Assembly: GCF_000242615.2 (NCBI RefSeq) | Contig: NZ_KI912268.1 | Span: forward strand, 780,191-844,190 | Origin: Holophaga foetida DSM 6591 | Lineage (GTDB): Bacteria; Acidobacteriota; Holophagae; Holophagales; Holophagaceae | Length of the DNA: 64,000 nt | Direction: 5' to 3' | In this document: in pieces, positions 18,430 through 27,166 of the stretch | Numbering within the stretch: position 1 is the first letter of the stretch | Layout of the letters: the number at the start of each line of letters is the position of its first letter | Notes under the pieces: model-generated | Told to the model about the DNA's origin: nothing | Databases searched by the model: none | Seen by the model: only the letters and a program-made list of their open reading frames with translations | Program-made: the position numbers and the translations under genes

Positions 18430-21101
18430 CCCAGGTTCACCACCCCCAACACGGCAATGGGACTCTGCTGTCTATCGGTGCCGATGGACTGGCCGTCGTC
18501 AGGTTTCCCGGCCAGGGGCTCATCGAAGTGCCCGATGTTGAACTCACGGAACTCGACTTGGCCGCCTCTGATGCTCCCCTGCCCACTCTCCTTCGACTCC
18601 AGGCCTTTGCCATTCAGTCGGTCCAGCAGCGCTGGGGGGCCTTCTCCACCAGTCGGATCAAGCTCTTGCCCCATCAGCTGTGGACATGTCAGAAGGTCAT
18701 GGCCTCGTGGCCACCTCGCTGGCTGATAGCTGATGATGTCGGCATGGGCAAGACCGTGGAGGCTGGGCTCATTCTTCAAGCAGCCAAGGCCCAGGGGCGC
18801 CTCCAGCGCCTCCTGATCCTGTGCCCGGCCAGTCTCGTATGGCAGTGGCAGTCACGCCTGAAAAGCATGTTCTCCATCCGATGTGACTCCTATGACCCCA
18901 AACAGGACACGCCGACCAGCGGCTTCTGGGAGGACGAGACCCGGCGCGTGGTGGCCAGTTTTCACAGCCTCCGCCAGGACCGTGGGGAACGCTGGGCTCG
19001 CCTGATGGCTGCAGAGCCCTGGGACTTGGTCATTTTCGACGAGGCCCATCACCTGGGCTCGGATGAGCAAGGCCTCACCCTTGCCTACCGCTTGCTCGAC
19101 GAGCTTGAGCGGGCCGGAAAAACCCGGGGACTGCTCCTCTTCACCGGCACACCCCATAAAGGCGAGGATTTCGGATTCCTCAATCTCTTGCGACTCCTGT
19201 ACCCGCGCGACTTCAATCCCCGCCAGCGGACGGAAGAGCAGTACGACAGGCTTCCTGCGGTCATGATCCGGAATTCCAAAGCAAGGGCCACGGACCTTCA
19301 AGGCAACCGACTCTTCCATGGGACACGAGTCCATTCCCACGAATACACCTACAGCGAACCAGAGAAGGCCTTCTACAACCAGCTCACCGCCTTCATCTCG
19401 CAAGGTCTCCTCTTCGCCCGGAGCCTTGATGAGACCAACAGCCGCGCTGTGGGTCTGGTGCTGGCCTCACTCCAGAAACTCGCCGCCAGTTCAGTGGCGG
19501 CAGTAGAGCGAGCCATCCAGAATCGCCTCACCAACCTGCGGGGCAACCAGCAGAGGAAAGAGAGCCTGGAAATGGCTCTGGAACTGGATCATTGGAGTGA
19601 AGACGATGACGCACGTGCCACCAGGGAGGCGGACCTGGCGAAGTTGAGCGCCAAGATCGCCCTTGTAGAAAACGAAGAGCCCTTTCTGCTGAAACTGCTC
19701 ACCCTCTCAAGCCGGGTCCGCGAAGAGAGCAAAATCCACTTCCTTGTGGACCTGGTCCGTCGCGAGTTCGTCGGAAAGAGCGTGCTCTTCTTCACCGAAT
19801 ACAAGGCCACACAGGCTTTGCTCATGAGCGCCCTGAACCAAGCCTTCACCGAGGATATCGGGTTCATCAACGGGGACGAGGCCATCGAGGGGGTCGTACT
19901 AGCGGACGGCATGTCCACCCGTATCGTGCGCATACGGGAGGAGGAAGCCAGGAAATTCAACGAAGGGAATTATCGATTCCTAGTCAGTACCGAGGCGGCC
20001 GGTGAGGGCATCGACCTCCAGGGCTGCTGCCACACCTTGATCCATGTGGATCTGCCCTGGAATCCCATGCGCATGCACCAGCGGGTGGGACGCCTCTACC
20101 GGTACGGCCAACAGCACCCCGTCGAGGTACACAAGGTCTACAACCCCGACGCCATCGAGAGCCATATCCATAACCTGCTGGAGAAGAAGCTCCATACCAT
20201 CTCCCAGGCCTTTTCCCATCTCCAAGGGGATGAGGACCAGGAAGACCTGCTGCAGATCGTCCTGGGTATGGCCAAACCAGGTACATTCGATCGCCTCTTC
20301 CAGGAAGGGGCTGCCAAGCCTACTGGGGAACTCGATGCATGGGTAGATGAGGCCAGCGCCTCCTTCATCTCCCAGGAAGCCTTCGCCGCCGCCCAGACCC
20401 TGCTGGGCCATGGTTGCCACTTCGACTTCGAAGGCGCCGGAAAGGAGATCCCGAAAGTGGACCTCCCCGCCCTGAAACCCTTCTTCCGGGCCGCCCTATG
20501 GGTCCGCCATCGCGAGTGGACGGAGGCACCTGATACCGGTCGAGGCGGCTTCATCACTCCGGAGTCCTGGCGGGAAGATCGGCGACTGAGACCCCGGTAC
20601 GATGGGATCTCCTTCGAGCGGAATGTTGGCCCAAAAGACCACATTATGGGTGCCGACGATCCCCTTTTCCGGCGCTGCCTCGACGAGGCCCTGACCCATC
20701 AGGGCACTTTCGTTGATCTGCCGACAGGCCTGATCGCAGACCCCATCCTAATCTTCCGGGTCCATCAGCGCACCCATCGGGAAAGCGCCCCGCCAGATCG
20801 AGTCTTCGCCATTCAACGCACAGGGTCGGAGTGGGTTGTTCTTCGCGACTGGGAAATGCTCAACGCACTCAATCCGATGCTCGACCAGCACCGCTCCCTG
20901 AGGGATATCCAAGGGGGGCAATTGGACAAGGAAGCCCAGGCCCAGCGGGATCAGCTTTGCGAGTCAGGAAAAGCCTTCTTCACCAACTGGCTGGAGCGCA
21001 ATGACCAGGGCCTCCAGCATCCCGGCATTGAGCTATTGGGCGTCCTCACTCAGGGCCTTGCACAACAGCCAAACCCCGGGGAACAAAGGGAAACCAGCTA
21101 A
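18426..21101 (+). CDS. SNF2/HepA-like helicase
   Basis: An 891-aa SF2 ATPase of the SNF2/RapA type. Walker A is DDVGMGKT (about residues 103-110), motif II is FDEAHH (near 204), motif III is FTGTPHKG, and the C-terminal RecA domain has VSTEAAGEGIDLQ and QRVGRLYRYGQ (near 551). A small N-terminal beta-rich region (residues 1-50, HGNGTLLSIGADGLAVVRF) resembles a Tudor/KOW-like fold. Such enzymes move along double-stranded DNA or displace protein; DrmD of DISARM has the same architecture. The ATG overlaps the stop of the sacsin-like gene by ATGA. A hairpin at 21192-21226 closes the three-gene unit. Residues 640-891 are of unknown fold. Confidence 0.88.
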   Translation: MTQVHHPQHGNGTLLSIGADGLAVVRFPGQGLIEVPDVELTELDLAASDAPLPTLLRLQAFAIQSVQQRWGAFSTSRIKLLPHQLWTCQKVMASWPPRWLIADDVGMGKTVEAGLILQAAKAQGRLQRLLILCPASLVWQWQSRLKSMFSIRCDSYDPKQDTPTSGFWEDETRRVVASFHSLRQDRGERWARLMAAEPWDLVIFDEAHHLGSDEQGLTLAYRLLDELERAGKTRGLLLFTGTPHKGEDFGFLNLLRLLYPRDFNPRQRTEEQYDRLPAVMIRNSKARATDLQGNRLFHGTRVHSHEYTYSEPEKAFYNQLTAFISQGLLFARSLDETNSRAVGLVLASLQKLAASSVAAVERAIQNRLTNLRGNQQRKESLEMALELDHWSEDDDARATREADLAKLSAKIALVENEEPFLLKLLTLSSRVREESKIHFLVDLVRREFVGKSVLFFTEYKATQALLMSALNQAFTEDIGFINGDEAIEGVVLADGMSTRIVRIREEEARKFNEGNYRFLVSTEAAGEGIDLQGCCHTLIHVDLPWNPMRMHQRVGRLYRYGQQHPVEVHKVYNPDAIESHIHNLLEKKLHTISQAFSHLQGDEDQEDLLQIVLGMAKPGTFDRLFQEGAAKPTGELDAWVDEASASFISQEAFAAAQTLLGHGCHFDFEGAGKEIPKVDLPALKPFFRAALWVRHREWTEAPDTGRGGFITPESWREDRRLRPRYDGISFERNVGPKDHIMGADDPLFRRCLDEALTHQGTFVDLPTGLIADPILIFRVHQRTHRESAPPDRVFAIQRTGSEWVVLRDWEMLNALNPMLDQHRSLRDIQGGQLDKEAQAQRDQLCESGKAFFTNWLERNDQGLQHPGIELLGVLTQGLAQQPNPGEQRETS

Positions 21102-21191
21102 GCCTGAGCCAGCCCCCCAACACGGGGGCCCAAATGGCAGCACGGGTAGACACGCCCAATATTGCAGAAAATCAACACTTTGCATGCTTCA

Positions 21192-21226
21192 GAAAGAGGC
21201 CAGGCCACCGTAGCCTGGCTTCTTTC
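21192..21226 (+). terminator. Terminator-like hairpin after SNF2 helicase gene
   Basis: GAAAGAGGCCAGGC and GCCTGGCTTCTTTC form a 14-bp stem with one mismatch and a 7-base loop, about 90 bases after the stop of the SNF2 gene. The descending arm ends in TCTTTC, a short pyrimidine run rather than a full T-tract. It fits a transcription stop between the helicase genes and the kinase/phosphatase genes. Confidence 0.6.
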
Positions 21227-21333
21227 GTCTCAAATACAGGAATCCTATCCCCCATAAATCCCGAAACGGGCTCAAAATTTGGCACACCATGGCGAATCAA
21301 TCCTATGAATTTGATTATGTATCCGATTGCATC

Positions 21334-21361
21334 TTGCGCCCAACCCAGACCTGCCCATACT
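21334..21361 (+). promoter_or_regulatory. Possible sigma-70 promoter
   Basis: TTGCGC and CATACT are separated by 16 bases, 45 bases before the ATG at 21407 and after the terminator-like hairpin. Matches to consensus are 4 of 6 in each box. Weak but well placed. Confidence 0.3.
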
Positions 21362-21406
21362 AGACATCGAGGCACACATCCCCTCACCCACCCAAAAGGA
21401 GAACCC

Positions 21407-22030
21407 ATGAAGCGATCCCTGATCGTGAAGGACCACCTGGAAGAGAAACTCAAGGACAGCGGGCTCGTCGACCCGGTCTCCGAGAACTTCACCAAGGCCA
21501 TCAACACCGCCCTGGAGCGCTATTTCAAGGCCTGCGAGCGCGCCCGTCCCCGCCTGACCATAGGCCAGTGGGAAACCATCAAGCAGTCCTTGATTCAAGA
21601 AAGCAATGCCAACGACGAGTCCCTCGAAGTGCCCTTCCTGACGGACCCACGCCAACTCGTCAGCCTGGTAGAAGGCTTCCTCCTTACGGACGATTACCAC
21701 GACCTCAAACGGAAGCAGGAGGTCGATGGACTGGACCTGCGCGACAAGCTCAGCCGGATGAGCTACCTGGAACTCCTGACTGTCCTCCAGGCCATGGAGG
21801 CGGAGCACGCCATGCGGCTCCGGTGGACCAACCGCATCATTGAGGAGGTGAAGCAAAACGCCGAGAACCAGGAACTGGTTGGCCGCTTCAGTGAGGAATA
21901 TCAGAAGGTTCAGAATGCCTTGCTCTGGCCGGATGTCGTCGGGTGGGAGTGCTGCGGCGTGGATCCCGGTCCCGATGAGATAGTGATAGAGGCGGTTCCC
22001 TCCCCCACGATTTCCGATCTCAGCGAATAA
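21407..22030 (+). CDS. Hypothetical helical protein, 207 aa
   Basis: The start ATG at 21407 follows AAAAGGAG. The protein is soluble, mostly helical and acidic at its end. The N-terminal segment KRSLIVKDHLEEKLKDSGLV, with following helices up to about residue 45, could be a small DNA-binding or dimerisation unit, but no ribbon-helix-helix or HTH motif is certain. The middle has LRDKLSRMSYLELLTVLQAM and RWTNRIIEEVKQNAENQELV. It is the first gene after the terminator-like hairpin and lies 256 bases before the vWA gene on the same strand. It may be a regulator or adaptor of the kinase/phosphatase set; no family was recognised. Confidence 0.6.
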   Translation: MKRSLIVKDHLEEKLKDSGLVDPVSENFTKAINTALERYFKACERARPRLTIGQWETIKQSLIQESNANDESLEVPFLTDPRQLVSLVEGFLLTDDYHDLKRKQEVDGLDLRDKLSRMSYLELLTVLQAMEAEHAMRLRWTNRIIEEVKQNAENQELVGRFSEEYQKVQNALLWPDVVGWECCGVDPGPDEIVIEAVPSPTISDLSE

Positions 22031-22286
22031 CCCACCCAGCCAGCCCAGGCAGGGCACCCCGTCCCCGCCCTGAAAACGACGCGCCTGTCCGCCAATTTCG
22101 CCCTATCCCGACCAAACTCGGGCATGGCGGAGCCTTGCCCCGAATCATATCTCTCGGGGGTGCCAACATCCTAGCCACCACTCACGAGGGGCGCGCCTTC
22201 GGCCTGCCTCATCCACCGACACCCATTGTCGCCCCCCCTCCCCCACCCTTTCCCCACCTGGTCATCCAGGTGCACCGGAGGTTTCC

Positions 22287-23120
22287 ATGCCTTACTCACG
22301 CCAACTCAGCTCCTCCAATCCGGGCTGCATCCTCTTCCTGCTGGACCAGTCAGGCTCGATGTCCGGGGGCTTCGCCGAACAGGGGGGTCCCTCCATCCCC
22401 AAGGCCCAGGGGGTCGCGGACTGCGTCAACCGCCTCATCCAGGAGCTCATCCTGCGCTGCCAGCAGGGGGAAGCCATCCGGGACCGCATCCACGTGGGGA
22501 TCATCACCTACGGCGGCAGCGCCCAGATGCCCCAGGCCTTCCGCAGCCTCTCGGAGCTCAACGCCCAGCCCCTGCGGGAGGAGAGCCGCACCAAGATCGT
22601 GCAGGTCTACGACGGGAGCGGCGGCACAACGCCCCAGACCATCGAGGTCAAGTTCCCCATCTGGTGCGACCCGGTGGCCAGCGGCGGCACGCCCATGTGC
22701 GGGGCCCTGGACCTGGCGGCGGAACGACTGAAGGCCTGGGCCGACGCCCACCCCTCCAGCTTCCCCCCCATCGTCTTCAACATCACGGACGGGGAGGCCA
22801 CGGATGGCGACCCTTCGGCGGGCCTGGGCAAGGTGAAGACCCTGGGCACCGATGACGGCAGCGCCCTGGTCTTCAACCTCCTGCTCTCGAATGGGCACGG
22901 CGCCTCCCTGCACTTCCCCACGGACGGCAACGGCGTGAACGCCGCCCCCCTGCGGACCCTCATCGAGGGTGCCAGCCCCCTGCCGGAGGCCATGCGCCAG
23001 CGGGCCGCCCAGCTCTACGAGACACCCCTGCCCGAGGGTTCCCGGGGTGTGGTCCTCAACGGCAGCATCCTCGACGTCGTGAAACTGCTGGACATCGGCA
23101 GCACCCCCGCCAATGGCTAG
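22287..23120 (+). CDS. vWA-domain protein, TerY-like
   Basis: A 277-aa soluble von Willebrand factor A protein. The MIDAS is complete: DQSGSM at residues 20-25, a threonine in GGTPMCGAL near 135, and ITDGEATDG near 167. It should bind a divalent metal and a partner protein. GGAGG precedes the ATG. It overlaps the PP2C-like gene by eight bases, and that gene overlaps the kinase gene. vWA, PP2C and kinase in this order form the TerY-phosphorylation triad known from comparative genomics of tellurite-resistance (Ter) stress systems. No signal peptide is present, so it acts in the cytoplasm. Confidence 0.88.
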   Translation: MPYSRQLSSSNPGCILFLLDQSGSMSGGFAEQGGPSIPKAQGVADCVNRLIQELILRCQQGEAIRDRIHVGIITYGGSAQMPQAFRSLSELNAQPLREESRTKIVQVYDGSGGTTPQTIEVKFPIWCDPVASGGTPMCGALDLAAERLKAWADAHPSSFPPIVFNITDGEATDGDPSAGLGKVKTLGTDDGSALVFNLLLSNGHGASLHFPTDGNGVNAAPLRTLIEGASPLPEAMRQRAAQLYETPLPEGSRGVVLNGSILDVVKLLDIGSTPANG

Positions 23121-23847
23121 GCCTGCGGTCAGCGTCTTCGCGGTGCCCAAGGCGGAACGCCAGGGACAGCCCAGCGACGATCGCTACGCGGTCTGCGGCC
23201 TGCCCAGGGAGACCCGTCTGGCCCTCAGCGATGGCGCCACCACCACCAGCGAAGCCGGGCTCTGGGCCGAACTCCTGGCCCGGGCCGGGGCGGAGTGGCG
23301 CTGGCCCTGGGCCCTGGACCCCCGCTTGCACCAGCGGATCCAGGCACTGCGGGGGATCTGGGGCCAGGAGGGCTGGAAACGCCTGCCCCAGCCCCCCCCT
23401 TGGTTCCGGATCGAGGGCCTGGAGCGTGGGGCCTGGGCCACCCTGCTGATGGTGAAGATCAAGGAGGACACTTGGTGGGCCCAGGCGGTGGGGGACACCT
23501 GCCTCCTGCACCTGCGGGGGGGCCAGCTCATCCAATCCTTCCCGTACACCAGCTCAGAGGAATTCCAGGCGGCCCCCTGCATGGTGGGGAGCCTCCCCCG
23601 GGAAGGCGAGGCCCTGGGCACCCTGCCCCTCCGCGCCAAGGGGAAGTGCCGCCGGGGGGATCTCCTCCTGCTGGCCACGGATGCCCTGGCCAAGCGCTGG
23701 CTGCAGCCGGAGATAGAAGCTCCACCGCTGGAAGACTGGCTGGAAGGGGGCGATCCGATGGCCTTCGAAGACTGGGTGGCCCGGGAGCGGGCGGCCCATC
23801 GCCTGGACGATGACGACACGACCCTGATGGTGTATCCATGCCCCTGA
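23113..23847 (+). CDS. PP2C-like protein phosphatase of a TerY-P-like triad
   Basis: A 244-aa single-domain PP2C-like protein. SDGATTTSEAG (around Asp40) replaces the usual ADGMGG, VGDTCLLHLRGG lies near residue 127, LLLATDALA near 185 and DDDTTLMVY close to the C-terminus. The metal-binding aspartates Asp40, the Asp in ATDALA and the Asp in DDDTT are retained. The Gly-Met-Gly loop is changed, as is common for the TerY-P phosphatases. Predicted to remove phosphate from substrates of the neighbouring kinase, possibly the vWA protein. It starts inside the vWA gene and ends inside the kinase gene, so the three are translationally linked. Confidence 0.82.
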   Translation: MARPAVSVFAVPKAERQGQPSDDRYAVCGLPRETRLALSDGATTTSEAGLWAELLARAGAEWRWPWALDPRLHQRIQALRGIWGQEGWKRLPQPPPWFRIEGLERGAWATLLMVKIKEDTWWAQAVGDTCLLHLRGGQLIQSFPYTSSEEFQAAPCMVGSLPREGEALGTLPLRAKGKCRRGDLLLLATDALAKRWLQPEIEAPPLEDWLEGGDPMAFEDWVARERAAHRLDDDDTTLMVYPCP

Positions 23848-25355
23848 ACCTGCCCACCCTGGGGGAATTCCAGGAGGCGATCCTCCACCCCCCCTCGGCC
23901 TTCCGAATGCTCGAACTCCAAGGATTGCACCCCGCCCTCAACAGAATGGGCAAACCGCTCTCATGGAGCGGCGCCTTCGGCATCGTGTTCCGGATGGAGG
24001 GTGGGTCTTCATTCTACGCCGTGAAGGTCTTCACGCAGGAGATCAGGGATCTGGTGTCCCGCTACCACGCCTACCAGACTTTCCTGGAGCGCTGTCCGCA
24101 GGACTTCAAGCGGCATCTGACGGGCTCCCTCTGCCTGGAGCAGGGCTTCCTGGTCCGGGGCCGGCCCCAGCCCTGCATCGTCATGCCCTGGATCGAGGGG
24201 AAGCCCCTCAACGACTGGGTCATCGCCAACGTGGCCCACCGGGAGCGCCTGCGCTGGCTCCAGGGGCAGCTCCGCCGGATCTCCAGGGGCATGGGACAGA
24301 CCGGCTTCTCCCACGGGGATCTTCAGCACGGCAATCTGCTGGTGACGGAGCAGGCCCTGGTGATGGTGGACTATGACAACCTGACCCTGCCGGGGATGCC
24401 CGCCCTGCCCTCCACCACCAGCGGAGTGCCGGGCTACCGCCATCCCCAGGGGGGACCCGGGACGGCCCTGGCCTGCCACGACCGCTTCGCGCTCCTGGAG
24501 AGCTTCATCGCCCTGGAAGCCCTGATGCGGGCCCCGGAACTGCTCAGGGGCCGCATGGGGGAGGACTTCATGCTCTTCCAGGCGGAGGACCTGCGGAACC
24601 CGCAACGGAGCCCGCTCTTCCAAGGGATGTCCAGGGATTCCCACCTCAGGCCCTGGGCCGACCTGCTCATGAAGGTCTGCCAGGAAGCCCCGGATCGCAC
24701 GCCGGAGCTGGACAAGCTGCTTGCCAGGGCCACCTTTCCCGAGGCCCTGCCCCCGGTTCCCGCCAGCCTCCAGTCCCCCCCGGTGCTCGCCGCAGGCCCC
24801 GTCCCGCAGGCGCCCCCATCGAACCCTGAGGCAAACCCCTTCCCGGCCGCGCCTCCGATCCAGGCTCCAGCCCCGGCACCGGCCCATGTCCCCTCGTCCT
24901 CCCGTTCAGGCACCGCCTACGGCTGCGGCTGCTTCGCCTTCCTCCTGCTCCTTCTGTTCGGGGGCGTCCTGGGCCTCCGGAGCTGCTTCCGGAGCAGCCC
25001 CACCCCGCCGCCCCTCCACGCCCAGCTCGAAGGGGAGCTCAAACACCAGCTCGTTCTGATGGATGGCATGCGCGACAAGCTGAAGCCCCTGCTGGAAGCC
25101 CCCAAGGATGCCAAGGGCAACCTGCTCCAGGGCGCCATCCCTGCGAGCATCGCCCCGCGGAAGCCCAGGGGCCTGAGCGACCAAGCCTACCTGCTGCGCC
25201 TCTCCACCCTCCTGGAGATCCAGGTGGGGGCCTGCGCCCAGGCCCAGGCGGTGCTCAGCTCGGACAGGAAGCACCCGGACTCCGCCACCATGAAGACCTG
25301 TTTGGCCCAGATCGACGGCCTGCCGGACGACGTGAAACGCCTGCTCGTGAGGTGA
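23838..25355 (+). CDS. Membrane-anchored protein kinase of a TerY-P-like triad
   Basis: A 505-aa protein. The kinase domain spans about residues 40-300. The glycine loop is WSGAFGIVF (43-51), the ATP-binding Lys63 is in YAVKVF, the catalytic loop is HGDLQHGN (159-166) and VDYDN (177-181) stands for DFG. The catalytic Asp and Asn are present. A proline-rich linker (about 300-355) leads to one transmembrane helix (about 360-380, CFAFLLLLLFGGVLGL), then a roughly 125-residue region outside the membrane with two Cys. It presumably phosphorylates Ser/Thr of partner proteins, with the outer region as a possible sensor. It overlaps the PP2C-like gene by ten bases and almost touches the DA1-like gene. 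Confidence 0.85.
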   Translation: MPLNLPTLGEFQEAILHPPSAFRMLELQGLHPALNRMGKPLSWSGAFGIVFRMEGGSSFYAVKVFTQEIRDLVSRYHAYQTFLERCPQDFKRHLTGSLCLEQGFLVRGRPQPCIVMPWIEGKPLNDWVIANVAHRERLRWLQGQLRRISRGMGQTGFSHGDLQHGNLLVTEQALVMVDYDNLTLPGMPALPSTTSGVPGYRHPQGGPGTALACHDRFALLESFIALEALMRAPELLRGRMGEDFMLFQAEDLRNPQRSPLFQGMSRDSHLRPWADLLMKVCQEAPDRTPELDKLLARATFPEALPPVPASLQSPPVLAAGPVPQAPPSNPEANPFPAAPPIQAPAPAPAHVPSSSRSGTAYGCGCFAFLLLLLFGGVLGLRSCFRSSPTPPPLHAQLEGELKHQLVLMDGMRDKLKPLLEAPKDAKGNLLQGAIPASIAPRKPRGLSDQAYLLRLSTLLEIQVGACAQAQAVLSSDRKHPDSATMKTCLAQIDGLPDDVKRLLVR

Positions 25356-25357
25356 AC

Positions 25358-26101
25358 ATGGGACTCTTCCATTGGATGTTCGGCACCCAGGGCGGCTCGG
25401 GCCTGACCTGCACGGTCTGCCGCCGGGAGCTGCCCCGGCGCTATCTCATCGGACCCGAGCGCCAGGGTTTCTGCCCCTCCCACAACCTGGATCGCTCCTT
25501 CTGCCGGGTCTGCTCCAGCCCCATTCCGCCCGCAGCCCAGAGCTCGCCCTTCTGCCAAGACTGCCGCCAGAGTTCCGTGGGCCAGGCTGGGGAAGCCATG
25601 GCCCTGCTGGGACAGGTCCAGCGGGAGCTCCGGGAGCTGGGCCTCCCCTGGTGGCCCCAGAGTGTGCCGGTGAACCTGAGCGCCGCAGTCCAGCCACCCC
25701 ATGTCGCCACCATCCACTGGCAGCGCTCCCAGGATGCCCAGGGGCGCCGCCGGGTGACCTTCCAGGAGATCCGGGTCAGCCCCGACTATCCAAGGCTGTA
25801 TCTGGGAAGCCTCCTGGCCCACGAACTCGGGCACGCCTTTCTGGTGCAGCAGGATCTGGAGGGACTGTCCCCGGTGATCACGGAGGGCTTCTGCGAGCTC
25901 TGCGGCTGGCTTTGGCTGGGCCGCCAGCGGGATCCGAGGGCCGTCCGGCTCCGCGCCCGCATGGAAAACAGCATCACACCCATCTATGGCGAAGGCCTGC
26001 GGGTGATGATCGCCTCCCTCGGCCCCCAGGGGATCGCGGGAATCGCAGCAGGACTCAAGGTTACTGGTTCGCCTACGGCACTCGCCGCCCGGCTATGCTG
26101 A
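25358..26101 (+). CDS. DA1-like zinc metallopeptidase with N-terminal zinc ribbons
   Basis: A 247-aa protein. N-terminal pairs of cysteines (CTVCRREL, CPSHN, CRVC, CQDC within residues 15-70) look like LIM or zinc-ribbon knuckles. The C-terminal part carries the peptidase motif HELGH (about residues 155-159) and a downstream ITEGFCELCGWLWL that supplies the third zinc ligand. This layout matches DA1-like proteins, whose plant members are ubiquitin-activated peptidases. Bacterial ones are uncharacterised. The ATG at 25358 has GAGGTG just upstream; a GTG at 25352 is an alternative. It follows the kinase gene directly, so a regulated protease effector is a fair guess. Confidence 0.75.
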   Translation: MGLFHWMFGTQGGSGLTCTVCRRELPRRYLIGPERQGFCPSHNLDRSFCRVCSSPIPPAAQSSPFCQDCRQSSVGQAGEAMALLGQVQRELRELGLPWWPQSVPVNLSAAVQPPHVATIHWQRSQDAQGRRRVTFQEIRVSPDYPRLYLGSLLAHELGHAFLVQQDLEGLSPVITEGFCELCGWLWLGRQRDPRAVRLRARMENSITPIYGEGLRVMIASLGPQGIAGIAAGLKVTGSPTALAARLC

Positions 26102-26134
26102 TTTTTCACCCCCTTGGACACGGAGACCCGCACC

Positions 26135-27166
26135 ATGACGAAGAACCTCCAGAAGATCGAGACGGAAGGCCTGGTGGACCAGTCCCGCCTGAAGGAGGTG
26201 GTGCGCCTGATGAGGGAGGCAGGCCCCCATGGCCTGACCCGCCAGGAACTGGCCTCCAGGATGGGCGGCGTGAGCCTCCGCACCGTGGAACGCAGCCTCA
26301 AGCTCCTGGAAGGCCAGAAGGCCGAGATCGAACGCCAGCGGGAGGGGCGTTCCACCCACATCCGCTATGTAATGAAGGAGGGGCCGACCTGGGATGAGCA
26401 TGTCTCCACCCAGGCCCGACTGGCGCTGCGCCTGGCCAGCCTGACCCTCAGCCAGGGGGCGACCTCGATCCTGGACGACAGCCTCAGCGCCCTGGAATCC
26501 CTGGTGACGGCCCACATGTCCACCCAGGACAAGCGCCTCTTCGAGACCCTCCAGAAGGCCATGCAGGTACATGGCGGGGTGGACGAGTACCATGAGCCTC
26601 CGGACATCCTGGAGCCCATCCTCAAGGCACTGGGGCAGGGTTTCGAGCTGGAGGTGCACTACCAGGCGGCGGCGGCCAAGGCGCCGAGTCCCCGCACCGT
26701 GGTGCCCCACTGCCTGACCTTCGACATCTTCTCGGGGGGCTCGTACCTGGCCGTCTGGGATCCGGCGGACCGGAAGCCCAAGCACCTGCGCCTCAGCCGC
26801 ATCATGGAGGCCAAGGTGGGCAAGCGGCCCGGCATCATTGCCGAACCGGAGCTGATGGCCCGGGCGGCCCGCTACCAGATCGGGGGCTGGCTTTTTGGCG
26901 GGGAGCCCTTCCAGGTGCGGGTCCGGATCCGGGGCACCCACTGGATAGAATCCTTCCGGGAGGCCCCCCCGGCCCTGCCCGATTTCGAAGTCCAGCCCCT
27001 GACGGACGAGGAGGGGGTGGAAGTGAGCTTCATGGCCAACCACCTGAACGGCCCCTCCCGGTGGGTGCTCCAGTTCGGCTCCCAGGCCAGGGTGCTGGAG
27101 CCTGCAGACCTGCGTGAGCACCTGCGGCAGCAGCACCTGGAGGCCGCAGCCAACTACTATGCCTGA
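26135..27166 (+). CDS. WYL-domain transcriptional regulator
   Basis: A 343-aa protein with an N-terminal winged helix (GLTRQELASRMGGVSLRTVERSLKLLE, about residues 28-54) and a WYL-type sensor domain. In the latter, SGGSYLAVWDPADRKPKHLR (near residues 200-220) stands for the W-Y-L strand and LSRIMEAKV follows. A C-terminal WCX-like segment closes it. WYL regulators sense ligands such as nucleotides or nucleic acid and control several phage-defence loci (BrxR and CapW types). It is positioned after the DA1-like gene by 33 bases on the same strand, so it probably controls this island. The ATG at 26135 has CGGAG upstream; the TTG at 26114 is less likely. It overlaps the following LRR-like gene by eight bases. 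Confidence 0.85.
   Translation: MTKNLQKIETEGLVDQSRLKEVVRLMREAGPHGLTRQELASRMGGVSLRTVERSLKLLEGQKAEIERQREGRSTHIRYVMKEGPTWDEHVSTQARLALRLASLTLSQGATSILDDSLSALESLVTAHMSTQDKRLFETLQKAMQVHGGVDEYHEPPDILEPILKALGQGFELEVHYQAAAAKAPSPRTVVPHCLTFDIFSGGSYLAVWDPADRKPKHLRLSRIMEAKVGKRPGIIAEPELMARAARYQIGGWLFGGEPFQVRVRIRGTHWIESFREAPPALPDFEVQPLTDEEGVEVSFMANHLNGPSRWVLQFGSQARVLEPADLREHLRQQHLEAAANYYA

Larger units (their letters stand above)
21102..21406. other. Intergenic region between helicase set and TerY-P-like set
   Basis: This stretch of 305 bases is AT-richer than the genes on either side and has no convincing gene. It contains a strong hairpin (21192-21226) and a possible promoter (21334-21361) ahead of the gene at 21407, so it is probably the boundary of two transcription units. 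Confidence 0.5.

Noticed and set aside
9458-21101. Assignment of the helicase set to DISARM or Druantia
   Set aside because: No methyltransferase, DrmC phospholipase or DruE-length protein is present, and the central double-sacsin protein is not part of those systems as I know them.
22287-25355. Full tellurite-resistance (Ter) operon
   Set aside because: Only the vWA/PP2C/kinase triad is seen. No TerC, TerD-type or TelA gene lies in the window.
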